NCBI GenBank assembly: GCA_000173575.1 | Contig: ABYL01000008.1 | Coordinates: 1 to 64,000 of the forward strand | DNA from: Burkholderia sp. H160 | GTDB lineage: Bacteria > Pseudomonadota > Gammaproteobacteria > Burkholderiales > Burkholderiaceae | Reading direction: 5' to 3' | DNA: 64,000 nt | Shown: one piece after another, positions 8,561-16,250 of the stretch | How the letters are laid out: each line of letters begins with the position of its first letter | Numbering within the stretch: the first letter of the stretch is position 1 | The notes under the pieces: generated by a model | What the model saw: only the letters and a program-made list of their open reading frames with translations | The model's database searches: none | Told to the model about the DNA's origin: nothing | Position numbers and translations under genes: made by a program

Positions 8561-9149
8561 GTTCGGCCGCCGTGAAAGTGAAGCGCTTCCAATCGGAGGA
8601 GAGGTTCCAGTCGCGGTTGTTCACCGCGTCGATCTGGAACGGCTTGGGCATCAGCCCGATGTCGAGTTGCATGCGCACCGACGCGTTATAGGTTTCGCCG
8701 ACGCGCACCAGATTGCGGTCGATCACGTGCCACGACGTCACGTGCTTGATGACCGCAAGTGCATCCTTGAGCGTGGAAAAGCCGAGCTGCAAGCCGCCCG
8801 ACTGCACGCTCGACACGCGATATTCGCGTGTCAGCGGCTGGAACGACAGCCGCAAGCTTTGCGACACGCTGACCGGCTGCTCATCGAACCAGTACCAGCG
8901 CGGTCGGCTCAGTTCGAAATCGGTCGTGAAATAGAGCGGAATGCCTTTGTTGACCGCGTCTTCGAGATTGTTGTTCAACTCGAATTCGAAATGCGCGTCG
9001 AGACTCCAGCCGCCGTTGTCAGCTTGCAGCGACGCCCGCTGCACCGCGATCGAGTCAGCGTGCGCCGCGCCCGGCGCTGCAAGCCAGACGGCCAGCGCGA
9101 CCCAGAGCACGGCAGCGAGCCGAAGCGGGAAGAAGCGTTTGATGGTCAC
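8550..9149 (-). CDS. DUF4390 family exported protein
   Basis: A 199-residue protein with a clear N-terminal signal peptide (basic start, then a hydrophobic run ending near AHADS). The mature part has beta-rich segments including GIPLYFTTDFELSRPRWYW and SVSQSLRLSFQPLTREYRV, which I recognise as typical of DUF4390. No biochemical role is established in my knowledge. The start is a GTG at 9149 whose GTGA overlaps the rsmB stop, and its own stop overlaps the ntrY-like start, so rsmB-DUF4390-kinase-regulator look like one transcript. It could be a periplasmic accessory to the kinase, but that is inference. Confidence 0.8.
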   Translation of the reverse strand: MTIKRFFPLRLAAVLWVALAVWLAAPGAAHADSIAVQRASLQADNGGWSLDAHFEFELNNNLEDAVNKGIPLYFTTDFELSRPRWYWFDEQPVSVSQSLRLSFQPLTREYRVSSVQSGGLQLGFSTLKDALAVIKHVTSWHVIDRNLVRVGETYNASVRMQLDIGLMPKPFQIDAVNNRDWNLSSDWKRFTFTAAERAK

Positions 9150-10585
9150 CGTTTCTGAAAGCGCGCGTAGAAAAATCCGTCGTGGTCTGAGTTCGCGCCG
9201 GCGCTGAATTCAGTGGGCTGTCCGGCATGAGAACCGGCCGATGGGTCGGCGGGCGCGCGAGCAACTGAGGGTAACAACTGCCCCGGCGCGTCCAATCGTA
9301 CCGCATCCTGATGCTGGTTTCCAAACCACTGCGCCTGCATCTCGCCCTCTTCGGGGAAGATTGAGCACGTAACGTAAAGCAACACGCCGCCGGGTTTCAC
9401 GAGCGGCCACAGCGCGTCGAGAATGCGGCGCTGTTCGGCGACGAGCGCGGCAATATCGGACTGGCGACGCAGCCAGCGGATATCCGGATGACGCCGCACG
9501 ATGCCCGACGCCGAGCACGGCACGTCGGCGAGGATACGGTCGAACGGCTGGTCGAGGTCGTCGTGCCATTGCGCGGGCGCGCCCGCGTCGCCGATACGCA
9601 CTTCCGCTTCGAGCTTCAGACGCCGCAGGTTTTCACCGATGCGGCGCGCGCGCGACGCATCGCTTTCGAGCGCGACGAGTTGAATGTTGGCAAGTTCGAG
9701 CAGATGGCCGGTCTTGCCGCCGGGGGCCGCGCACGCGTCGAGCACGCGCATGCCGTCGCGCACGCCGAGCAGTTGCGCGGCGAGCTGCGCGCCTGCGTCC
9801 TGCACGGATACGATGCCTTCGCTGAAGCCCGGAATGCGCTCGACCGGCATCGCTGTAGCGAGCGTGACGGCGTGTTCGCCAGCCTTCGTCGCGGCGATCT
9901 GCTGGCGTTGCAGCACCTGCAGGTAGGCGTCGACCGTCGAATGGCGCGCGTTCACGCGCAGCGTCAACGGACCTTGCGTGTTGCCGGCGTCCAGCACCGA
10001 TTGCCACGCCTCAGGCCATGCGCGCTTCACCGCGTCGATCCACCAGGCCGGATAGTTCCAGCGCGCCACTTCGTCGGCTTGCACGGCGGCGAGCAGCGTG
10101 TCGCGCTCACGCAAGAAGTTGCGCAGCACCGCGTTGACCAGCCCTTTCGCGAACGCGAACTCGCGGCGCGCGCCGATCGCCCTGACCGCCTGGTCGACGA
10201 CCGTGAACGACGTGTAGGCGGCGCTCGCTTCGTCGTCGACAAGCAGTGCAAGCGCGCACTCGAGCACATGCGTGACGTGCGGCGGAGGCGCTTTCTTGAC
10301 GAGCTTCGCGATCAGCCACTCCACGGTCGCGAGACGGCGCATCGTGCGATACGCGATGTCCTGCACCGCGCCGCGTGCCGCTGCGGCGTTACCCTCGGGC
10401 ACCGTCACGAAGACGCTTTGCAGCGCCGCCGGCAAGGCCGCGCCGAGACGCACGGCGCCGACGGCCTGGGCGGCGCAGTCGAGCGCGAACCCGAGCGATT
10501 CGGGCGACAGATGCAACGCCGACAAACGGGATTCGCGCGAACGCGCCGACGAAGAAGCAGAACGCGAAGAATGCTTTGAAGTCAT
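9146..10585 (-). CDS. rsmB: 16S rRNA m5C967 methyltransferase RsmB
   Basis: A 479-residue protein that methylates C967 of 16S rRNA using SAM. The N-terminal third is the NusB-like RNA-binding domain. The C-terminal part is a Rossmann methyltransferase with the SAM loop DACAAPGGKTGHLLEL, then RILADVPCSASGIVRRHPDIRW, containing one of the two Cys of the m5C mechanism, and VTCSIFPEEGE with the catalytic TCS Cys. I chose the ATG at 10585 (MTSKHSS...), since a further extension would run into the htpX terminator. The Ser/Arg-rich first 25 residues are unconserved. It is the first gene of the run leading to the two-component pair. Confidence 0.92.
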   Translation of the reverse strand: MTSKHSSRSASSSARSRESRLSALHLSPESLGFALDCAAQAVGAVRLGAALPAALQSVFVTVPEGNAAAARGAVQDIAYRTMRRLATVEWLIAKLVKKAPPPHVTHVLECALALLVDDEASAAYTSFTVVDQAVRAIGARREFAFAKGLVNAVLRNFLRERDTLLAAVQADEVARWNYPAWWIDAVKRAWPEAWQSVLDAGNTQGPLTLRVNARHSTVDAYLQVLQRQQIAATKAGEHAVTLATAMPVERIPGFSEGIVSVQDAGAQLAAQLLGVRDGMRVLDACAAPGGKTGHLLELANIQLVALESDASRARRIGENLRRLKLEAEVRIGDAGAPAQWHDDLDQPFDRILADVPCSASGIVRRHPDIRWLRRQSDIAALVAEQRRILDALWPLVKPGGVLLYVTCSIFPEEGEMQAQWFGNQHQDAVRLDAPGQLLPSVARAPADPSAGSHAGQPTEFSAGANSDHDGFFYARFQKR

Positions 10586-10714
10586 GAAGGAATTAAGGGC
10601 CAGCCGCACGGTACGCGGCGCAATCAGCGCACATTGTAGCGTGGCGCAGATGGGGCGCCGCCGCGGGTGGGTAGTGCCGGTGGATGTTGTCGCGCAGTGG
10701 CGACGAAAGGTACG

Positions 10715-10744
10715 AAAAAAAGCGGGCCTCGCGGGCCCGCTTTT
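10715..10744 (-). terminator. Intrinsic terminator downstream of htpX
   Basis: An 8-bp GC-rich stem (AGCGGGCC at 10721-10728 and complement 10734-10741) is followed on the minus strand by a run of T. It lies 38 nt past the htpX stop and insulates rsmB. Confidence 0.9.
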
Positions 10745-10782
10745 CAGCATGTCACGCTTGACGCGCGGAGCGCCACGGCGCC

Positions 10783-11640
10783 TTAGTCGAAGCGCCCGGT
10801 ACGCGCCATTTCCATCAGACGCGCAATCCGCTCTTCGGTCGCGGGGTGCGTCGAAAACAGATTCGCGATACCGCCGCCCGACAGCGGATTCATGATCATC
10901 ATCTGCGCGGTGGCCGGATGTGCCTCGGCAGTCGGGAACGGAATGCCGCTCGCATAGCGATGAATCTTGTCGAGCGCCGATGCAAGTGCCTGCGGGTCGC
11001 CCGAAATCTGCGCGCCGCCACGGTCGGCTTCGAATTCGCGCGCACGCGAAATCGCCATCTGGATCAACGCGCCGGCAATCGGCGCGAGCAGCGCAACTGC
11101 AATGCTCGCGATCGGGTTCGCGGGACGGCCGTTTTCGTCGCGGCCACCGAAGAACATCGCGAAGTTCGCCAACGCGGAAATCGCGCCGGCCATCGTCGCC
11201 GAAATCGTCGAGATCAGAATGTCGCGATGCTTCACGTGCGAGAGTTCGTGCGCCATCACGCCGCGCATTTCGCGCTCGGAAAGCACGCGCAAGATGCCCG
11301 TGGTCGCCGCGACCGCCGCGTGCTCCGGATTGCGGCCGGTGGCGAACGCGTTCGGCGCGTCTTCGTTGATCAGGTAGACGCGCGGCATCGGCAGGTTCGC
11401 TCGCGTGGCGAGATCGCGCACCATCCGATAGAACTGCGACGCACTGTTTTCGTCGACTTCCTGCGCGTTGTACATGCGCAGGACCATCTTGTCGGAGAAC
11501 CAGTATGAGAAGAAATTCATCCCCAGGGCGATCACGAGCGCGAGCATCATGCCCCGCTGCCCGCCGATCATCCCGCCGATCACGATGAAAAGGGCCGTGA
11601 TTGCGGCCATCAACATCGCGGTTTTAACCCAGTTAAACAT
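10783..11640 (-). CDS. htpX: Membrane-bound zinc protease HtpX
   Basis: A 285-residue inner-membrane M48 protease of the heat-shock membrane quality-control system. Two hydrophobic helices lie at about residues 8-28 and 32-50. The zinc motif HELSH is in [16 protein letters not shown] (near residue 130). Two further helices and the third-ligand glutamate in FEADRGGA follow. [20 protein letters not shown] is a family signature. The start at 11640 has an AAGGAG site about 10 nt upstream and gives the usual 285-residue length; an extension to 11673 is not needed. Confidence 0.95.
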   Translation of the reverse strand: MFNWVKTAMLMAAITALFIVIGGMIGGQRGMMLALVIALGMNFFSYWFSDKMVLRMYNAQEVDENSASQFYRMVRDLATRANLPMPRVYLINEDAPNAFATGRNPEHAAVAATTGILRVLSEREMRGVMAHELSHVKHRDILISTISATMAGAISALANFAMFFGGRDENGRPANPIASIAVALLAPIAGALIQMAISRAREFEADRGGAQISGDPQALASALDKIHRYASGIPFPTAEAHPATAQMMIMNPLSGGGIANLFSTHPATEERIARLMEMARTGRFD

Positions 11641-11744
11641 GTCTGCAACTCCTTGCCCCGTGCTGGCCTTCATCTCCGCGCCGCGCGATTGCGGCGCCAG
11701 ATCGTAAGCGAAACGTTAGATATGGGCGGTACGGGAAAATTCAA

Positions 11745-12386
11745 TCATCGCGAGGCTGTCGCGAGTTTGATGCCCAGCCCGACGAACGCGCTGCCGACGC
11801 CGCGATCGAGCCAGCACTTGACCGCTGGTTTGCCCGAGAAACGCTGCGTGACGCTGCCCGCGATCCACGCGACGAAGCTGTTCCAGACCATGCTCATCAG
11901 CACGAACACCGCGCCGAGCGTGAGAAAGGCGAAGGTCTTGTGTTCGCTGCCCGTCGCGACGAATTGCGGGAAGAACGACACGAAGAACAGCACGACCTTC
12001 GGGTTCAGCACGTTGGTCCAGAAGCCTTGCAGGAAAAGCTGTCGCAGCGACTTCGGCGCGGACGGCGCGCGCGCGTCGCCGGCTCGCGCGTCCGCGGCCG
12101 GCTTCGCGAAGATGAGGCGCACGCCCAGATACATCAGATAAATCGCGCCGACGAATTTGACGATCGTGAATGCCGTGGCCGAAGCGGCCAGCAGCGCGGT
12201 CAGGCCGAACGCGCAGGCAAGCGAGTGAATGCAGCAGCCCGCCGAAATTCCGAGCGCCGACATCAGCCCGGCGCCGCGGCCCTGGGCGACGCTGCGCCCG
12301 ACGATATAAGCGGTATCGGGCCCCGGCGTGACGTTCAGGAGAAAAACCGCGGCGATGAAAAACTCGAAATGGACGATGCCGAACAT
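11745..12386 (-). CDS. LysE/RhtB family amino-acid exporter
   Basis: A 213-residue inner-membrane exporter of the LysE/RhtB family, which pumps out amino acids or related metabolites. It has about six hydrophobic segments. The N-terminal signature LNVTPGPDTAYIVGRS and the internal segment GFWTNVLNPKVVLFFVSFFPQFV are characteristic. I used the ATG at 12386 (MFGIVHFEFF); upstream in-frame sequence is Arg-rich and unlike any exporter. It is followed on the same strand by the htpX gene after a 104-nt gap and preceded by fmt, 56 nt away. The substrate is not predictable. Confidence 0.9.
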   Translation of the reverse strand: MFGIVHFEFFIAAVFLLNVTPGPDTAYIVGRSVAQGRGAGLMSALGISAGCCIHSLACAFGLTALLAASATAFTIVKFVGAIYLMYLGVRLIFAKPAADARAGDARAPSAPKSLRQLFLQGFWTNVLNPKVVLFFVSFFPQFVATGSEHKTFAFLTLGAVFVLMSMVWNSFVAWIAGSVTQRFSGKPAVKCWLDRGVGSAFVGLGIKLATASR

Positions 12387-12442
12387 GTGATGAACCCTCG
12401 AAACCTGGTCTGCTGCATGGAGGATTCTAACGCGCGGGGCAC

Positions 12443-13438
12443 TTATTCTGCCTCGGGAAACTGGAAGCGCTGCCCTGCGGCGAGCGCCGATCCAGCGAGG
12501 AATTCGCGCACAGGGAGGCGCTTGCCGCCGGGCTTCTGCAGTTGCGTCAGCCGCAGCGCGCCTTCGCCGCAAGCGACCAGCACGCCGTCGGGCGAAATCT
12601 CGGCGATGGTGCCGGGCGCCTTGTTGTTGCCCGAGGCCGGCGTGGCCACGGCGGTGGCGGCCCAGATCTTGATGATGCTGCCGTCTTCGAGCGTGCCGGC
12701 ACCGCCGGGAAATGGATCGAACGCGCGCACCTGACGCGCAAGCGCCTCGGCCGGGCGGCGCCAGTCGAGCGCCGCTTCATGCTTGGCAATTTTCTCGGCG
12801 TAGGTCACACCGTCGGCTGGCTGCGGGGTCGAGGCGAGCTTGCCGCTGCGTTCGAGCTCGATCAGCGCTTCGACGATCAGCTGCGCGCCGTCCTCGGCGA
12901 GGCGGTCGTGCAGCGTGGCGGTGGTGTCGTCGGCGGAAATGGGGGTGCGCACTTCGGAGATCATCGCGCCGGTGTCGAGGCCGGCGTCCACCTGCATCAG
13001 CGTGATGCCGGTTTGCGCGTCACCGGCCTCGATCGCGCGATGAATCGGCGCCGCCCCGCGCCAGCGCGGCAGCAGCGAGGCGTGAATGTTGATGCAACCG
13101 AAGCGCGGAATGTCGAGTACTTCCTGCGGCAGGATCAGCCCATAGGCGGCGACCACCATCACGTCGTGCGGCGTCGCGCGCAGTTGCTCGATCCCGGCGG
13201 CGGCTTCCTGCGGATACTTGCCGGCGCGGCGCAGCGACGTGGGCTGCGCGACCGCGAGGCCATGCTCTTGCGCGAAGCGCTTGACCGGGCTCGCCTGCAG
13301 CTTCATACCGCGTCCCGCGGGCCGGTCCGGCTGCGTCAGCACGAGCGGCACCGGAAAGCCGGCGCGATGAATCGCGGCCAGCGCGGCCGCGGCGAATTCC
13401 GGCGTACCGGCGAAGATGACGCGCAACGAATGACTCAT
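12443..13438 (-). CDS. fmt: Methionyl-tRNA formyltransferase
   Basis: A 331-residue enzyme that formylates initiator Met-tRNA from 10-formyl-tetrahydrofolate. The N-terminal Rossmann domain starts [15 protein letters not shown]. The active-site segment reads [17 protein letters not shown], with the catalytic Asn-His pair and SLLPRxRGA, followed by [16 protein letters not shown]. The C-terminal OB-fold has the usual [14 protein letters not shown] and RAFDPFPGG. The start is the ATG at 13438; the preceding Arg-rich in-frame stretch overlaps def and is rejected. Together with def (29 nt upstream on the same strand) it forms the standard def-fmt pair. Confidence 0.96.
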   Translation of the reverse strand: MSHSLRVIFAGTPEFAAAALAAIHRAGFPVPLVLTQPDRPAGRGMKLQASPVKRFAQEHGLAVAQPTSLRRAGKYPQEAAAGIEQLRATPHDVMVVAAYGLILPQEVLDIPRFGCINIHASLLPRWRGAAPIHRAIEAGDAQTGITLMQVDAGLDTGAMISEVRTPISADDTTATLHDRLAEDGAQLIVEALIELERSGKLASTPQPADGVTYAEKIAKHEAALDWRRPAEALARQVRAFDPFPGGAGTLEDGSIIKIWAATAVATPASGNNKAPGTIAEISPDGVLVACGEGALRLTQLQKPGGKRLPVREFLAGSALAAGQRFQFPEAE

Positions 13439-13467
13439 GTATGGACAGCAGGCAGGTTGAAAGCGCG

Positions 13468-13971
13468 TTACATCGCGTGGGCGAGCTTCTTCATCTTGCT
13501 CTTGATGCGCGTTTGCTTCAGCGGCGACAGATATTCGACGAACACGCGGCCCATCAGATGATCCATCTCGTGCTGGACGCACACGGCGAGCAGCCCCTCG
13601 CAATCGAGCTCGAACGTTTCGCCTTTCTCGTTCAGCGCGCGCACGCGCACCTTTTCGGCGCGCTCGACGTTGTCGTAGATGCCGGGCACCGACAGGCAGC
13701 CCTCTTCCGAAAACTTCCTCTCATCGCTCGACCAGACGATTTCCGGGTTGATGAGCGCGAGCAACTCGTCATGCGTTTCCGACACGTCGATCACGATCAC
13801 GCGCTCATGCACGTCCACCTGGGTAGCGGCGAGACCGACGCCGGGTGCCGCGTACATCGTTTCGGCCATGTCCGCGACGAGACGGCGGATACGGTCGTTG
13901 ACCTCCGTGACTGGCTTCGCCACCTTGTGCAGCCGTTTGTCCGGGTAATTGAGGATGTTCAGTAAAGCCAT
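13468..13971 (-). CDS. def: Peptide deformylase
   Basis: A 167-residue metalloenzyme that removes the N-formyl group from nascent proteins. All three family motifs are present: GVGLAATQ (near residue 46), EGCLSVPG with the metal Cys (near 90), and QHEMDHL with the two metal His and catalytic Glu (near 133). The ATG at 13971 gives [14 protein letters not shown], the normal N-terminus. Divergent from dprA across about 260 bases that must hold both promoters; fmt follows on the same transcript. Confidence 0.96.
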   Translation of the reverse strand: MALLNILNYPDKRLHKVAKPVTEVNDRIRRLVADMAETMYAAPGVGLAATQVDVHERVIVIDVSETHDELLALINPEIVWSSDERKFSEEGCLSVPGIYDNVERAEKVRVRALNEKGETFELDCEGLLAVCVQHEMDHLMGRVFVEYLSPLKQTRIKSKMKKLAHAM

Positions 13972-14231
13972 GATTTTGAGTGTGATTTTGGACGCCGCTA
14001 ACCGTTGGGAGGCTCGCGTTGGCCATTCGGCCAGGTTGTGAGCCCGTCGTAATGCGCAGAGGATAGATGCTGTCGAACCGGTTCGATTCAACGCCTCGTG
14101 CGCCCGACGACTAACCCGCGCCAGTAAGCGCGGCGCCGCGGAGTTCGCGGTTTATCGCGGTTTATTTCGGATGATGAAAATTTTAGCATGGCGCCCGCCT
14201 GCCCGCAGGCCTAGCCAAAGGAGCGACCCGC

Positions 14232-15461
14232 ATGCAGACCTTGCCCGCAACCCGGATCGAACTGGCCGCCTGGCTGCGGTTGTCGCTTGCGCCGGGCCTC
14301 AAACCCGCCGCGTTGCGTCTGTTGCTCGGCGCATTCGGATTGCCGGAAGCGATTTTTGCGCAGTCGCAGCAGGTGCTGGCCGAAATTGCCGGCGAAGCCG
14401 CGGGTCGCGCGGTGCTGGCGCCGCCGGGTCCGGCGTTCGACGGCCAGCTCGATGCGGTGCTCGCGTGGCGTGAGCTGCCGGGCAACCAGATCGTCACGCT
14501 CGATGACCCCGCCTACCCGCGCACACTGCTGACGATGCCCGATCCGCCACCGCTCCTATATATAAAGGGCCGGCTCGATCTGCTGCATACGCGGGCCGTC
14601 GCGCTGGTGGGCAGCCGCAGCGCGACGCCGCAGGGCATTGATGACGCGTGGCGGTTCGCGCGCGAACTGTCGGCGGCGGGCGTGACGGTCGTGTCGGGGC
14701 TCGCGCTCGGCATCGACGGCGCCGCGCATCGGGGTGGGCTCGAAGGCGTCGGCGGGACGGTCGCGGTAATCGGCACCGGCGCGGACCTCGTGTATCCGGC
14801 CGCGCATCATGCACTCGCGCGGCAGATCGCGACGCAGGGCGCGATTCTGTCGGAGTGGCCGCTCGGTACGCCGGCGCGCGCCGCCAATTTCCCGCAGCGC
14901 AACCGGCTGATCGCCGGGCTGGTCAGCGGGGTCGTGATCGTCGAGGCAGCGATGCGCTCCGGTTCGCTGATTACCGCCCGGCTCGCCAACGAGATGGGGC
15001 GCGACGTGTTCGCTTTGCCCGGATCGATTCACGCGCCGTTGTCGCGCGGTTGTCATCGGATGATCAAGCAAGGGGCGCGGCTCGTAGAAACGCCCGACGA
15101 GGTGCTGGAGGAGCTGGGTATTGCCCGGCGGCCGATGAGCAACGCAAAACGGGCGGCGAAGCGGGCCGTGCCGCTGGAGCACGCGGGGTTGCGCATTTCG
15201 TCGGGTGCGAAAGCTTCGCCAGCTGCGACCGCCGCCTTCGCCGACCCGCCACCGTCCGAACCGGCCCCCCAGCCGATGCTCGCCTCCGACACCGAACGGC
15301 TGCTCGCCGCGCTTGGCCATTCGCCGACTACGCTTGAAATTCTCGCCGCCCGCACCGAGATGGAAGACGCCGCCCTGCACGCCGTCCTGCTGCGGCTCGA
15401 ACTCGCCGGCGAGGTCACGCTGCTGCCCGGCGGCCGCTTCATGCGAGCCCATCATGACTGA
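14232..15461 (+). CDS. dprA: DNA-processing protein DprA (Smf)
   Basis: A 409-residue protein that binds incoming single-stranded DNA and loads RecA during natural transformation. The central Rossmann-like domain has VALVGSRSATPQG (near residue 120), VVSGLALGIDGAAHRG and VIGTGADLVYP, then RNRLIAGLVSGVVIVEA and GSLITARLANEMGRDVFALPGSI, all DprA signatures. A Pro/Ala-rich linker leads to a C-terminal winged helix (about residues 355-409). A GGAG site lies 8 nt before the ATG. Presence of dprA says nothing by itself about natural competence. Confidence 0.94.
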   Translation: MQTLPATRIELAAWLRLSLAPGLKPAALRLLLGAFGLPEAIFAQSQQVLAEIAGEAAGRAVLAPPGPAFDGQLDAVLAWRELPGNQIVTLDDPAYPRTLLTMPDPPPLLYIKGRLDLLHTRAVALVGSRSATPQGIDDAWRFARELSAAGVTVVSGLALGIDGAAHRGGLEGVGGTVAVIGTGADLVYPAAHHALARQIATQGAILSEWPLGTPARAANFPQRNRLIAGLVSGVVIVEAAMRSGSLITARLANEMGRDVFALPGSIHAPLSRGCHRMIKQGARLVETPDEVLEELGIARRPMSNAKRAAKRAVPLEHAGLRISSGAKASPAATAAFADPPPSEPAPQPMLASDTERLLAALGHSPTTLEILAARTEMEDAALHAVLLRLELAGEVTLLPGGRFMRAHHD

Positions 15462-15562
15462 GCCGAGCCTGACTGGCGTCAACGGAGATTGGCCACTCTT
15501 CGCGACAGGCCATGCTACATTCGCGCCAAGGCACCCGACAAAGTACACAAGGAAACCACTTC

Positions 15563-15940
15563 ATGCCCGCGCTGAACCTCGACACCGACCAGGACCGGAT
15601 CGCCGAGCGCGTCAACGAACCCGACACGCTGTTCGTTGCCTGCCTGTGCGCGGAGTGGTGCGGGACGTGTCGCGAGTACCGGGACGCTTTCAACGAGCTC
15701 GCCGAGCGGCACCCGGAAGTCTGTTTTGCATGGATCGACATCGAAACCCATGCGGATCGCTTCGAAGACCTGGACGTCGAGAATTTCCCGACCGTCCTGA
15801 TCGAAGACTCGGTTACGACACGATTCTTCGGTACGGTTTTACCGCAGGCGTCGATCGTCGAGCGGATGCTGAAGGATCTGACCGCGCTACCCGGCGTGAC
15901 CGGCGCACCGAAGCTGCGGCCGGCGCTGGCGGTCGCCTGA
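15563..15940 (+). CDS. Small thioredoxin-like protein
   Basis: A 125-residue thioredoxin-fold protein with the redox motif WCGTC at about residues 32-36, cis-Pro segment NFPTVLI near 77, and a short C-terminal helix. It has no signal peptide, so it should be a cytoplasmic disulfide reductase or redox partner. I placed the start at the ATG at 15563, which has an AAGGAAA site about 7 nt upstream; upstream in-frame sequence is unlike thioredoxin. It lies 101 nt after dprA. The partner is unknown. Confidence 0.85.
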   Translation: MPALNLDTDQDRIAERVNEPDTLFVACLCAEWCGTCREYRDAFNELAERHPEVCFAWIDIETHADRFEDLDVENFPTVLIEDSVTTRFFGTVLPQASIVERMLKDLTALPGVTGAPKLRPALAVA

Positions 15941-16250
15941 AGGCGTCCTCACGCGCCGCCCCGCAACGCGTAAAGGCTTGCGGCGCGTGACTTGCGGCAC
16001 GGCCCCTCTTCGACCATTTCCTGGGCAACACCGCGGCCGGAATCGCTGTCCGCACGCGGCGTTTGCCGCAGTTGATCAACCGCCAGACGCGCAATTATGA
16101 TGGCGCGCTTTTATGGCACTCGACACGACGGCTTCGCGCCTTGTGCTATAAAGCGGTCGTTATTGGGTCGAAAACGGTCTGAAGCGAGCGTCGCGCGCCA
16201 GATTGGCGCACAAGGCCACCAACCCCGATCTACCAACCTCACATCGAGTC
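15941..16250. other. Intergenic stretch before topB; no gene recognised
   Basis: About 310 bases between the thioredoxin gene and topB. I see no credible open frame, hairpin terminator or RNA. It should carry the topB promoter. Confidence 0.5.
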